Assembly: GCA_029204225.1 (NCBI GenBank)
Contig: CM055110.1
Location: 3,446,875-3,510,874 of the forward strand
Direction of reading: 5' to 3'
Source of the DNA: Diphasiastrum complanatum
Lineage: Eukaryota > Streptophyta > Lycopodiopsida > Lycopodiales > Lycopodiaceae
Length of the DNA: 64,000 nucleotides
The notes beneath the pieces are model-generated. The model did no database searches, was not told the origin of the DNA, and worked only from the letters and a program-made list of their open reading frames with translations. Shown piece after piece: positions 50,613 through 62,539 of this stretch; positions within the stretch are counted from its first letter, which is position 1; every line of letters begins with the position of its first letter. The position numbers and the translations under genes are program-made.

Positions 50613-50885
50613 ATAATGATGACAAGTGCTTCTGTATAATGGTCTTTTTCACCATTGCAAATACGTAATGGATTCTTTGTGAGGATTATGTCCAGTTTTT
50701 GGGCTCTTTAAAAAGCAGAAAATGTCACTGGCTTCTTTCTTTTTTTTAAATTGACAAAAAAAAAAAACACACGTCAGTCTGCGTGTCAGTCCACGTGCAT
50801 CAACGTGGCAATTTCTGACTGGTCCAAAAAAAGTCGAACTGCCTATTATGCTTTATTAATGGCATGTGTAAGAATCCATTGCGCA

Positions 50886-51052
50886 ATGGAATGGGCCAGG
50901 CCATTCTGCCCGTTAAGGCTTTCCAGTAAAAAATTTTGAAAATCCTTACCGGGTAGAATGGCCTGTGCACAGTGCCATTCCATCCTTACCAGGCAAAATG
51001 GGCACAACACACACCTTACCGGGCAGAATGGCCTATGCCCAACCCATTCCAT
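50886..51052. repeat. 167-bp inverted-repeat element
   Basis: The left arm ATGGAATGGG...GGCCATTCTGCCCGTTAAGG (50886-50918) is complementary to the right arm CCTTACCGGGCAGAATGGCC...CCCATTCCAT (about 51014-51052). A third arm of the same orientation as the right one, CCTTACCGGGTAGAATGGCC..CCATTCCAT, lies near 50945-50984. The RNA or single strand could fold into alternative hairpins. It resembles a small MITE or foldback element, but no clear target duplication was found. Confidence 0.8.
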
Positions 51053-51254
51053 AGTACATTTTGTTTGGTATATTGTTTATAATTAGAGGAAGCTTAGATG
51101 AGGAAATATTATGAATGGAAGACATTTGAGCATGTGAAAGCATGATGCAACATTTTTGCATTCATTCTTCGGGTGCATTAGATTTCCAAGAGATTTCCAT
51201 CAAGAGGGAATTCTCTCTTGGATGAGATATTGCAATTTTGGGAGATTTTGGTTT

Positions 51255-52311
51255 GCTAGTCCATTTCTCAAACAAGTTAAAATAAGATGAGACCTTAAAA
51301 ATAAAGTTACATACATACATTATGACTTTTAAAAGAGACATGTACATGAATTATCTTGCAATCCATACTACTTTTTGAAGTGACATGTCACCAGATTATG
51401 TATTATTAAGTGCTCAAAATTTTCAATTGCATGAAGTAAATGTACTGCCAAATCTTTTATGCTTGGGAAAAGATTCATTAATGACTTTTATTCTCCTTTC
51501 CAAGTTCATTGGATGTTCAACTATGTAAGTGAAATGCCTTGGCAAATCTTTTATGTTTGAGATAGGTTTGTCTATGGCCTTTCCACTAAGTTCTCAAACA
51601 TTTTAAGTATGACTCTATGAACTGAGCAGGTTGTCTTGCCAATCTTTGCTGCTCGGAATAAGATTGTTTTTTGGTTTATATCAATAAAGGAAAGGGACAA
51701 TTGACTATGGCTTGGCTTTGCTACCATTGTATATGGATGGCACCATAATTTTTTGGTCATACATGGGTTGGAAAGGCTACTAAATAAATCCCATTTGGTC
51801 TGGCTAGTGCATTTCTCAAACAAGTTAAAATAAGATGAGACCTTAAAAATACAGTTACATACATTATGACTTTTAAAAGAGACATGTACATGAATTATCT
51901 TGCAATCCATACTACTTTTTTTTAAGTGACATGTCAGCAGATTATGTACTATTAAGTGCTCCAAAATCTTTTATGCTTGGGAAAAGATTCATCAATGAAT
52001 TTTATTCACCTTTCCAAGTTCATTGGATGTTCAACTATGTAATTGAAACGCCTTGCAAATCTTTTTTATGTTTGAGATAGGTTTTTTGTCTATGGCCTTT
52101 CCAATGGGTTCATCAAACATTTAAGTATTGACTCTATGAACTGAGCAGGTTGTCTTGCCAATCTTTGCTGCTAGGAATATGATTGTTTTTGGTTTATATC
52201 AATGGAGGGGAGAGGACAATTGACTATGGCTTGGCTTTGCTAGCCATTGTATATGGATCACACCATAAGTTTTTGGTCATACATGGGTTGGAAAGGCTAC
52301 TAAATAAATTC
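51255..52311. repeat. 548-bp tandem duplication
   Basis: Unit 1 is about 51255-51802 and unit 2 about 51803-52311. Both start GCTAGT.CATTTCTCAAACAA and end GGAAAGGCTACTAAATAAAT. They share nearly all of their sequence, with some small indels; one is a missing stretch of about 40 bp in unit 2 after AAGTGCTC. No coding function is seen. Confidence 0.93.
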
Positions 52312-53078
52312 CATTGCTCAATACTGATTGGATCTCTGAATAGGTTGCAATCACAAAAACCAATGAAGTCATTGAACACCTTGGAAGATGTGTGCACAAA
52401 TTTCTATGATCTTCATTCATTCACGCATTCACGCTCACAGCAAGACACATTGGTTCTATTTTGGTGTCTTACAACACTCAGTCTATATCATAAAACTCAT
52501 AGCCTTTGCATTCCTGTTCTATCTGGCCGTGTTGGATTATTTACTACAGAGCTCTCCAAACAACCCTCTACATACTGATTTTCTGATTTTGCTCTCAAAA
52601 TCAGTTAGCAAAAACGCTTGCCTGATCATCATCATCTGAAGCCTTACAGAGCAAGCCTACATAATGGAGAGTTTTGGCACAGGACTTTTGATTCTTATCA
52701 CTACAATGGATCGTCACTGCTATAAATGCACAAATTATACACGGGCAGCACTCCATCATGAAGCAGGTTGCATCCTCTTGTACAAAATACAACAATTTGC
52801 ATGAAGATGGAAGGTTGAGGGATTGTCCATTCTTACAATAGGTCATAACTTCCGAGGGGAAGGTCGTCTGAAGAAAATATCCACAACCTTTCAAAGCCAC
52901 TTGGATTTGGTGCCACCGCTGTAAAGCCTGCATCAAGCAGTGGGGACTACTTTACTCTCATAACATGGATCTAAACTCATCCAGGAAAATTTGAAAGGTG
53001 CTCATGAGGCCCTGATACATTATCGCTGCACATAAGCTTTACGGCCATATGCAACCATAACAAAGCCCATCATTGTCC
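52312..53078. other. DRM1-type gene 3' side
   Basis: The part next to 53079 is the expected 3' UTR of the minus-strand DRM1-type gene. The rest shows no gene. Chance open frames are present on both strands. Confidence 0.45.
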
Positions 53079-54267
53079 TTATCTGTCCAGAACACTGATA
53101 ACTACCCTGCATTGCATGCATCCAAACGACAAAATATTCATTCCCGGGTTTCTTGGCCAAGCGCGGGGTGAAGGCAAATTTGCAAAAGAGGTGAATTGCA
53201 TTGCTTCATGAAGCTGGAGAATTGGAGGGGGGAAAGGTAGTAGTAGCTCACCAATCGTAAACAGTGGGCGAATTTGGATGTGCCTCGTCAAATTTGGCTG
53301 AGCTGTTCCGATCCATGTCCTTGTTACCACCAGAATGGAAGACACTTCTCCAAGAATTGTCTTTCGATCTAAACTCTGTAGTCCATTATCAAACAACGCT
53401 AAAGCTTTAACAGCAAGATATAACCAATTTAAAGCTAAAGCACCAAAACTAAATCATGAACACTTCCGACTGAAATGAGAGATCAGGGATGACCAATAAT
53501 GTCATAAGTGGGAATGAAAGGGACTAACGGGGAGAGGTGAGAGACGGTGAAAGTGGGACGCTGGAGCCAGATGGTGTAGACGGTAGCGACTCATCAAGCC
53601 CAAAAGGTCGTATCACAGGAGGTTTTACAATAGCAATGCTTTGTGTAACACGGCGTGTTTCGCCTTGAGAGTACTGAAACTCCGCGCTCCTCCTCCTGTG
53701 AAATACTAGCGTCCTATCTTCATCTGAATACAAACATCAAGCAACCACATCAGTTTATATGAAACTTGCCAACAACAGCCTCCTAATTACATAAGAATAC
53801 AACAATATTATCCACTAATGACATGAAAGCCACCTATCCACCTCTGAATAGAGTCAGTTATAGTATTATCAACAAATCATTAACGATATAGTCTCTGTCC
53901 GCATAAATCTGACACATCAGCCTCCTTATCTGACCTACGAAAACAGATCAATATTTAAAAATAAACTTACATATTTGTCTAAAACCTCCCTAAAAGGGAA
54001 AAAGAAACCCAAAACTCACCAATGCCAGAGGTATCAATATTAAGAAAAAATCTTACGTATTGGATCAAGAAATGTCTCTTTTCTGTATCTCAAACCTCTC
54101 TAAACGGCGAAATCTGGACTGTCTGGGGGCTAGAAAGAAAGACAAAACTTACCAATGCCAGAAGCATCAATGTTAATAGATAATTTCTCTTTCCTGAGCC
54201 TTCCAAGGCCCTTATCAGGCTGGGGACCAGCAACAACATCATCCCAGAGCTTATCCAGCAGTCCCAT
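53079..54267 (-). CDS. DRM1-like: dormancy/auxin-associated (DRM1/ARP) family protein, four coding exons
   Basis: Proposed exons on the minus strand: 54267-54153, 53723-53529, 53375-53252, 53106-53079. All are GT-AG and all phases match, giving 153 residues. The start MGLLDKLWDDVVAGPQPDKG is the family signature and is followed by LGRLRK. Exon 2 holds VTQSIAIVKPP and the Ser/Pro-rich STPSGSSVPLSPSLTSP. Exon 3 holds DNSWRSVFHSGGNKD and the conserved HPNSPTVYDW. The family usually ends with a short LYSG..RSKHR-like tail; here exon 4 gives VVISVLDR, so the last exon is less certain. The family marks growth arrest and dormancy and is repressed by auxin or sugar in several plants; its biochemical role is unknown. 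No signal peptide is needed for the family start, though an in-frame upstream ATG exists at 54354. Confidence 0.9.
54018..54041 (-). repeat. duplicated exon 1 end in DRM1-type intron 1
   Basis: On the minus strand AATATTGATACCTCTGGCATTG followed by GTGAGT repeats, with changes, the true exon 1 end AACATTGATGCTTCTGGCATTG followed by GTAAGT at 54153-54176. The intron sequence that follows each is also similar (AAACCTC.CTAAA). This is a tandem duplication of about 135 bp that copied a 5' splice site. Confidence 0.8.
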
Positions 54268-54475
54268 CTTCACAAAGCTGCAATCACTCCAATCTTTCTC
54301 ACAAAACCTCAGCGAAGCGATCAGCCACCAAAACAAAGCCAAATGCACAAGCAATCCTTCCAGATCTAAGCCTCACACACCTTCTCGCTCGTCTAATTCT
54401 CCTCCCGTTTGGCTATGGCGGACTAAAGCTTTTCGAGAAGAAGAGCTCTTCTTCCTTTATACAAACATTTCCTAA
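54268..54475 (-). promoter_or_regulatory. DRM1-type 5' leader with in-frame upstream ATG
   Basis: The reading frame stays open upstream to an ATG at 54354, which would add 29 residues starting MLVHLALFWWLIASLRF. Family members start at MGLLDKLWDD, so this is more likely leader than protein. Confidence 0.45.
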
Positions 54476-54780
54476 CCCGAGTTAAATGAACTAACCCTAG
54501 TTACCAGACTCCAGTCATTCCTCCGAACCACAGTTAAGGTCAAACAACCCTGGTTAGTAAACCCTGGTCACCAATCGTGTGTACCTTATTGGCCAATATG
54601 AGTCGTCCAAATGCACGTCTATCTGATCCAACGGCTACTATTGACAGAAGCCAGAACCAGAGTTAAATTAACTAGCCCTAGTTCGAGAACCCTGGTTAGA
54701 AGTCGGGTGTAGCTCGTAGGCTATCATCGGGCCGTCCAAAAGCAGGTGTGTCTGATCCAACGGACATAAAAGAGAGATTC
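54476..54780 (-). promoter_or_regulatory. DRM1-type promoter region with diverged duplication
   Basis: GAGTTAAAT.AACTA.CCCTAGTT recurs at about 54479 and 54660 (period about 181). AACCCTGGTTAG, GTCCAAA.GCA and TCTGATCCAACGG also recur in both units. The repeated AACCCTGGTTAG-type and CCAACGG motifs could be regulatory, but no factor can be assigned. TTGGCCAAT lies near 54590. Confidence 0.6.
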
Positions 54781-54845
54781 GTTGAATACGTATGAGAATA
54801 CGATACGGTGTATGATTTGAGCAACGTACGACGCTTTTGTCTTTT

Positions 54846-54879
54846 ACGTGCGCTGGAGCCTTATCCAGACAGCGCACGT
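54846..54879. promoter_or_regulatory. perfect 10-bp inverted repeat with ACGTG cores
   Basis: ACGTGCGCTG (54846-54855) and CAGCGCACGT (54870-54879) are perfect inverted copies around a 14-base spacer, about 580 bp upstream of the DRM1-type start. It could be a paired binding site for ACGTG-binding factors or a cruciform-forming stem. Confidence 0.65.
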
Positions 54880-54949
54880 TGTGACCGCCAATAGCCCAGC
54901 GATCTAATCTCAGCCGTTAAATCTCCTTCGGAAGCTTCCTGGGTCACCG

Positions 54950-57900
54950 GCTTGACCGGTCCTGCTTGGGAATGGGGCCTGGCCCCTTTGGGTCATGGCC
55001 CACATGGGAATCTTCTTATTCTCAAGGCATTTAAAAGGTAGTGGGGGTGGAAGACCCCTCCGCCATTCCATCACGGGAGGCACGCACCCAAGGGCGTTCT
55101 TGTACGAGGGCGGACGGCCCACACCTTTCACCCACATAGCCCCCATCACTATTGCATGATTATGGAACCATACCCAGACACTTTGTTTGAGAATGCAATA
55201 TCCCCATCAACACCTAGAATCATGGAGGTTGGAGACTCTACAAATAGGCATTGATGTGTCAAATTCTCCTATCCCTACTATCCACCAAGTTTACCACACC
55301 TCATATTAGATCCATTGCCATTATTATTATCCCTTTTTGTGAATAATATTTTATTTCCCCAATGTTCTTGTGTGTTTGTCTTTATATGATATTATGATTG
55401 ATGCTCTTACACCCATTGGCTAGGCCCATATCTCCTAGTGAGAAGGCTAAGAGCTTTGTGGGCATAGGTAAGAATACGAATAACATGTCCTAGAGTTGGT
55501 CTTCTCACTAAGAGCTTTGTGGGCGTAGGTAAGAATATGAATAACATGTCCTAGAGTTGGTCAGCAAACGTTTTGAAGGAATCAAAGTTGAAAGAAGTGT
55601 CCCCCACCATAGTGGAGTTGGATAAGAGTGTTAATGTGGCAAAGGAGACCTAGGCTTGAATTTTGGGATCTTCACATGGAATAAGGATATTGTGATCCCA
55701 TGAGCTACTAGTTTATCCTATATGTGGATCTAGGGCGTAAGCGTTGTACGTAAGAACTCTACTGCTAACTAATATCATTGCACGAAAAAGTAGAAGGAAG
55801 TGCTCAAAAATTTCAAGACTTACTTTAATCAATGATAGGTGCTTTCAAGTTTCATTCCTAAGTCATCATACAATAGACGCATCTATCATATGTGAATCTA
55901 GCAACTAACTCCATGAAAATAAAAAATATACATAGCATTTCCATCTTGCCACTTGGCAATCAAATATGAAGTCTTTGAGAACAATTTTGTGATCTCACCA
56001 AACTTTTATTCTCATATAGCTCGATTCTGCCATAATACAAATATGCGCCATTAACATCTTGGGCACTAAGGTAGGCACCTCATTCTCGAATATCTTTAAG
56101 ACTATTAATGGCTTTTTAAATTTCAATTTTGGCATTTTTGTCAATGTAGCTATAGTTAAAGTCTTTAACCTTTTATATCTTGGAGTTTAGGAGCGCATGG
56201 TACTAGGCTTTTGCTTTGTTGTAGATAAGGAGAGAAGTCGTACATTGCAACAAATGGTGCCACTTTTGCATTAGCAACTAATTCCAGCATCAAGAAATAT
56301 TGTGAAGGTAAGTTTTGTGTTTATCTCATTGTGAAACATATGCTTTTTGTGGTAATCAATCATAGGATACTCGCCTAATTGATGTTTTAGTTTTATTTGC
56401 CCAAGTATAGCTCAATTACATCACATAGGAAGCTTGTTATCTTACCTTCACTTTATAAACAATAAATAAGCACCTTCTTCTATAGTTCGTCAATGATTGT
56501 AACTTTTGATGTGCCACTTTTAGAGCTGGTGATCTACTATGGTGGATGTGATGTATCTACATACTACACTCAATCTTGTACAAATCTATGAGATTTGAAC
56601 ATGATATTAGAGCACTACCAAGGTGCTGCAAGTGTGTACAATCCAAAGAAGCTATATGAATAGCATATTCACTGATCCAAGTAGCATCACGTGAAGAAGC
56701 CTTGTAGAGGACACGATACATGAGTATATGTAGTTCAGATGGCAAGAAAAGGCAAAGTTCCTTTGAGATGATCCTCAAGGAATATATCTACGAGATTGAA
56801 TAAGAACTCATGGGAGAATTTTCAAAAAAGTCGCGACCAAAAATTTGTCACGTAGAAGGCATACAATGTCATCTGGGGGGGGGTAAATAGTGGTAAAAGA
56901 TTGTGTGAACTCCATCTCATTGGTGTAAAATTGAGTTCTCATAACACTTTAGGTGTCTGTGATAGCCATAGCAATGAATATTGAGGCATATGAGACAGTC
57001 ATGAAAACTTTGTTTGATATATTTGAAGTCTGAATTGCAAAAATATATATGCAAGACAATTTGATACAAGCAGGGTCAGCATTGATTTTGATCAGACAAA
57101 TGATTGATTGCTCAAGATGGAACATAAAATAATAATAATAATAATATTGCTACAAACTAATCACAAATAGAAATGCAAAATACAAAACATTTTGAAAAAT
57201 GTTACTGAGAAATCATGAAAATGATAGATGCAAGCAAATTAATTAGTAGACGAAATCGGAACAAAAGAATAGACAATATTCTGATTTTGCAAAAATGATC
57301 TTAATGAAGTCAACTACATCATAAACATAATTGAACAATTTGATATGCATTGTCTTCTTGCTCATCTTGATTGCTAGCATTGGTACTAGTTACATACACA
57401 AAGAGCTTATTTCGATGCTAAAGAAAACAATTAGGCAGTCATGATCCTAAGAAAGACAAGATTTTGATAGTTGCAGCATGTACTTTCAGCTATTTTGCAA
57501 AAAAATTAACTACTTGCATTTGTCCAAATTTGTAATCGATACAATATACATGATATGAGACGTGGTTGGTGTCATTCACGAGAATGCATTAGTTGAAATT
57601 CTCATGATACAAAAGGTTAGTTAGATGTTATGTGTCAAAAAGTGCGATAGGATGCGTTTCTAAGACAACAATTTCTAGAATAAAATTTGATAGCTATGAT
57701 AGGCTGCAACGGTAATGCAGTCGTTGTTGGAGTAAGAGTACGATGAATGTGATAGGTTGTGACACTAGAAAAATGTGATAGATTGTGACCTTGAGGTATT
57801 CATTATTTGTTAAAAATCGATAGATGTAACACTTGTTGAAACTTTGAGCTCATTTTTATAGGTGCAATAACTACTATGCGTTGATGTTGAATTCTACAGG

Positions 57901-58129
57901 AGAACCAGATTATTTTTTAGGTCTTTCGATTGTATGCAATCGTTGATGCATAATGTCCTATCCTACCACAAAAGAAGCATTTTCCCTTGGATTTTTCTTT
58001 CTTACCCTTTGCCTTGAAACTTGCTTGGCCTTCTTCATCCTTTAATGCATCACCTCCTTGTTTCTTGCTGATTTTTTTGCCTTTCCACTTCTCTTTGTTC
58101 GAGAACCTAAAAAAGCCGAGTCTTCACGA
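54950..58129. other. intergenic with small duplications
   Basis: No supported gene. A GC-rich patch lies at 54910-55150. A 61-bp tandem duplication lies at 55448-55563. A weak primer-site-like TGATATTAGAGCACTACC is near 56601. The rest is AT-rich. Confidence 0.45.
55448..55563. repeat. 61-bp tandem duplication
   Basis: Two units share TAAGAGCTTTGTGGGC, AGGTAAGAATA and AATAACATGTCCTAGAGTTG and differ at a few positions. Confidence 0.93.
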
Positions 58130-58990
58130 GCCTGAGCCCATTTTTATGGTGACTTCTCACAGGCCAAAACTCACCTTAATGGCGCTTTTGCTACCCACAT
58201 TGCTCATATTGAAAAACGAACTCCCAAGTTAGATCTACCCAAATTTGACGGTTGTTCGGACCCTCAATGATTTTTGCAAATCTTTGAAAATGCATGCCGA
58301 TGTGTATGGCGAAACATCTCCCGACGCTATGGTCCAACTGTTTTCCATGACCATGATCGCTAAAGCACGTGACTGGTTTTTTAACCTCAATCGTGACAAT
58401 ATATTGGATTGGTCAGTGTTAAAAGAGTCTTTTATCAAACGTTTTAAGCCCTTCTGTTTAATAGAGAGTCCTTTTGTCAAAGCGCCTCAAAAGTCAAGTA
58501 CATGAATAGCCTACCGAATAGATACTCATCATCTGGTTTTTAGTCGGCCTTCCAAGATGGATTAGACGCGAGCTTGGATCCAATGACGAATATACGAGCC
58601 TAAAGTTAGCTATGTCTGATGCCATCAAGGAAAAAGATGAAGGATCAGATGTTGATGAATCCATAGAAAGGAAAGAACCTCATGCTCTGTCCATGAGTCG
58701 AATCAGATCGAGGATACCCGAGATCAGCTTTGAAAATCACAGCTGGAGTTGCTTAATCAACAACATCAACTGCAGATGGAGAAACTCACCAATGAGTTTC
58801 AAAATACCCTGAAGTCTATCCAACAAATGGTGCCTCGTCAACCACACACTACCCAGGTACCTAATAGACAAAAACCCATCAGGTGCCCACTGCCGGGCTA
58901 CGCATCCTACTGATGCTTGTCCTTCATATCAGCCTATCCAAGCACATGCCATCCAATGATATGAAGACAGTCGTTAGGACATTCCTCGCA
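58130..58990 (+). pseudogene. Ty3/gypsy gag relic
   Basis: The plus strand gives HIEKRTPKLDLPKFDG near 58200-58250. After a frameshift it reads MVQLFSMTMIAKARDWFFNL and LDWSVLKESFIKRF at 58330-58450. This is the conserved core of the retrotransposon gag (capsid) domain. Downstream, GLDASLDPMTNIRA near 58560-58600 and a charged stretch follow, with stops. No zinc knuckle or pol is seen nearby. Confidence 0.85.
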
Positions 58991-59139
58991 TTATCACAAA
59001 TACCCATCAGAAAGTCCAGAAACACTAGCCATACATGATGGTTATGTCATTATACAAGGGCCCATGAACAATAGATTTTCATTTGTGTTGAAACCAGCCA
59101 CTTCATGGTTGATTGTCCAGTCAAGACCACAAAAATGCA

Positions 59140-59265
59140 GTGTCGTCTTTTTTGTATTTTTTGCCTGTCAAAAATTACGAGGTAAAAATGCAGTGTCACA
59201 TTTTTTGCATATGGCAGTTTACGTTCATTTATGCAGAATGACAGTTTACGTTCATTTATGCGAAC
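59140..59265. repeat. short tandem repeats in LTR-like sequence
   Basis: CAGTTTACGTTCATTTATGC occurs twice in tandem (about 59215 and 59242) and AAAAATGCAGTGTC occurs twice (about 59139 and 59183). The sequence following to about 59760 has the feel of a gypsy LTR but its ends could not be fixed. Confidence 0.6.
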
Positions 59266-59299
59266 AGATTGTTTATAGCCAATTGTCACTGCTTATCAG

Positions 59300-61061
59300 C
59301 AAGTAACTTTTGAGAGGAACTGGATGAATGCCAACAGACTCCAACCAACTGGCAATCTCATTTGACGACCTAATTACTTACTATAAATTAGTTGTTCATA
59401 CATCTCATTATTAATGATCAAGTCTGAATCAACATTGTGAATTGTGAAGGAGTTTGAGTGTTATTACACAACGGTTCCTATGCTCTCATCAATCGTTCAC
59501 AATCATAAAGTATTGTTGTTAGCTCTCTATCAAGCTTTCAAGCTTGAACTCTCTTGAGCATTCTAGCTCAGTCTTTTAGAGATTTATATTAGAGTTGTTA
59601 TTGCGCTACTGCTTATCAACAGAGCTGCTTATTCCAGACTTATTCTCAGTTACTCATAGACAGCTTTAGAAGTGCGCGGTTTCTATCCGCTATTGTCTTG
59701 CACTCCTTAGCATCTGATCTTGTTTTTTAGAATCAATACTATTTTTTTATTGTGTTCAGTTTGTGTCAGAATGCATGCATCTATGTATTGCTTTTGTAAC
59801 TGATAGAAATTGTCTGAGAATTTAATATTTTATGGTTGGCTATGTAATCACTTAATATCTAGCAAAAGTTAGTTGCTAAAGATGAACATGATTTCCATCA
59901 CTACTACTTTGTTCAATTTTTGATATGCGTAGTCATGCATTAGAAGTAGGAAATTTTCGCATTCCATTACTCACCTATTTTCGACAGAGGAAACCGATAT
60001 TCCATCATCTGCTACTATTCCCGGACAAGAGCACTCTCCTCAGGGAATTGACATTTTGTTGGCTGATTCTATCGAATCCCCAAGATACTCGAACAGAGCA
60101 ACTCAAGAACACCTCTCACCTTAGACCGAGGAGGTCTCAGAGAAGACGAGACTAATGAAGACTGAGAGCCAAGTATGAGAGTCGAGGAATACTAGTTGGT
60201 AATGACAAGTAAGAACTGTGTAAGCCTCATGTTGAATCCCGGAAGATGGAATGACCATGTAGGAACTAGTTTTTCTAGGCAAATGTAATAAATGCAAGTA
60301 GACCCCTCTTAAAGAAAGTAGAGTGAGCCACCTTTTGATGGTGACCTCTAGTGGAGAGCAATATTCCACTTGTAATTTGTGAAATGTGGAAATTCCACTA
60401 GGATGCCACGTAAGGAGCTCTCTTGCTTATTCAAGAGACTCCCTCTTTGTGAAGAGGAGCTTTTTGCATTGTATCTACTCCATGCTTAATAAGAAGATTT
60501 CTTATGAGTTTGATGCTACACTAAGCTCCTTGATCATGACGGTTCTCTTAAGTGATGCCCTATGATCATGCCCTTCCATTCATAATATGTGTGGTTGTGG
60601 ATTTAGAGTGGATAAATTTTCTTGCTTTTCCTAATTGTGGATTAGATTTCATGTTTTCTTGTGGATTAATGTAGGAGCGAGCATTCAAGTAAACTAAATA
60701 GGCTGGATTTGTGGTGTGATTCTTGCATATCTCTGTACAATCCAGTTCTTGATGTTCTTGGGATGTCCAAGAATCAAAGGCTAGTTAGTTTCTTGATTCT
60801 TGGACTTCTAACATGTTGTAGTTTAGTTCTTGTTTCTTGTTTATCAGTTTATGCAAATGTAGCTCAGTTCAGTGTAGTGTAGGATCTGATTTCAATCCGT
60901 TTTTAGAGTAAGTAGCAGAAGAAACTACTGAACGTTCATTGGTTTGCATGCTGATCTGTGAATGAGCATTCTAGGTGGTAATAGGCAGAAAACAATTCTG
61001 AAACCAAAGAAGAAGTAAAGAAGCCAGCACACTGATTCTCTAGAGCAGGGAATCAATAAAC
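59300..61061. other. LTR-like and intergenic sequence
   Basis: No supported gene. Sequence near 60100-60480 (ends of a basic frame RPRRSQRRRD, then GCCACGTAAGGAGCTCTC and an AATAAGAAG tail) may be the 3' end and LTR of an unclassified retroelement. Confidence 0.35.
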
Positions 61062-61140
61062 AAACACATGCATTTTTAAAGTCTTGAATTCTTGGATTTT
61101 TCTAGTAAAGTTAGTTCCTAGATGTTGTGCACATCATGAA
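61062..61140 (+). repeat. dispersed repeat copy interrupted by an LTR
   Basis: This stretch matches 23335-23413. The match stops at CATCATGAA, exactly at the proposed left end of the LTR, so the copia element appears to have inserted into this repeat. Confidence 0.8.
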
Positions 61141-61788
61141 TGTGAAAATTACAAAATGTTATCTATCTTAGCTTTATGGAGTTGACAAAGTTTGTTTGTC
61201 AAGCTTCTAGGTGTCTTAAGTGGATAGGGCCAATTTGGCATTCATTGGTAGAAAGTCAAGTATACTTGTTTCTAGTTGATTAGGCCAAAAGTCAAGGATG
61301 ACGAACTCGAGCTAGTTAGGTTGCTTACACATGTCAAGTTTAGGTTTGATGAGTGATGCACCCTATGTGGTTGCAAAGTCAAAGGGTCCAATCATAAGAG
61401 AGAGATGTGTTGTAAGGGTCCATCAAAAGTGAGGAATGTTGCATCACAACATCCAATAGGAATAGAGAGGCTATGATTAAGGGTCCAATAGGATTGAAGC
61501 ATGGATCTCCACGAGTTTTATATGGACTTTTATTACCATCATAATCTATGTGAGTTTCTAAATCAATTTGAGAGCAATCAAGTTTTGTGTGTATTTCTTT
61601 TCTCTCTCTACCCGAGAGCAACATTACTCTATTCTCTCTCTACTTGAGGAGAGGAGCTTCATTTGCCCTTGGTAATGTATGCATCTAGATTTGCCTCTTT
61701 GCCTTAGATTTTGACATAGATCTTGGATTTCAATCTAGATTGATCAATTTCACACTTTAGGGCATTACCACACATGGGAAATTTTACA
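61141..61788 (+). repeat. 5' LTR of the right-edge copia element
   Basis: It starts TGTGAAAATT and ends AAATTTTACA, near-perfect inverted ends with TG..CA. The left end is set by loss of similarity to the repeat at 23.3 kb, the right end by the primer site. It is 648 bp. A TATA-like TTTTATATGG lies near 61518. It shares TCTCTCTCTACCCGAGAGCA with the leader of the 25.6-kb element. Confidence 0.88.
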
Positions 61789-61800
61789 TGGTATCGAGCC
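61789..61800 (+). other. copia primer-binding site
   Basis: TGGTATCGAGCC differs from the copia consensus TGGTATCAGAGC by loss of one A in the middle, and directly follows the LTR. Confidence 0.85.
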
Positions 61801-62539
61801 TCCATAGCTTTTGATGCATCTGTCATCCATAGTTTCAAAATTTTCATGAAAATCAAGATCTAGAGAGCGTTGATTGCATCTCCCATGCTATCTTGGATAT
61901 TTTTGGATCAAGGGGTTCATTATCATAAGGATTGAATCATTTATGACATTGTACATGAATCCATGCTCAGACACATGTGAAGGATAACCTAATTCAATTT
62001 AGTGGTTCTCTTCCATGTTTGATCCGAAATTGGTGCTGATAGCTACTTTGAAAGTTATTAGAGTCTAGTTTGTGTAGAATTGATTTCAAATTGGATCTCC
62101 CAATTAAAAGTTATAATCAATTGAATCAAGGTGGGTAGGGCACCCAACCTGGTTGAAGACATCTATCTTTGTCTCTATCATGCTTGATTGATCAAAAAAT
62201 TCAAGAAGAAGCTTGCCAATCCCATCTATTTGAGATCTAGTCATCTTTTTGAGGTCATAGCCACATTTTTTCTTACAATTCTATTGTATTAGAGTGATTT
62301 GTGGATCCTTTGAGTGTTTCACATGTGTCAAAGATAGTTTTGACCCAAAACTTTTCCTATACTCCATCAATTGATGAGAGGGTGATCTAGTTCAAGAGAG
62401 ATTGGAAAAGCTAATGAGATCCATCTCACATTTTGTTGCAAGATATTGCATAGGAGTTGTCATTATTGCATCCTATAGTGAGAGAGAAACCAATATTTTG
62501 TTGTCTAATTCACAAGGAGTCTTCACTATTTCATGGCAT

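Noticed and set aside
52183-52639. 131-codon plus frame after the 548-bp duplication
   Set aside because: Its start lies inside the second duplicated unit and no domain is seen.
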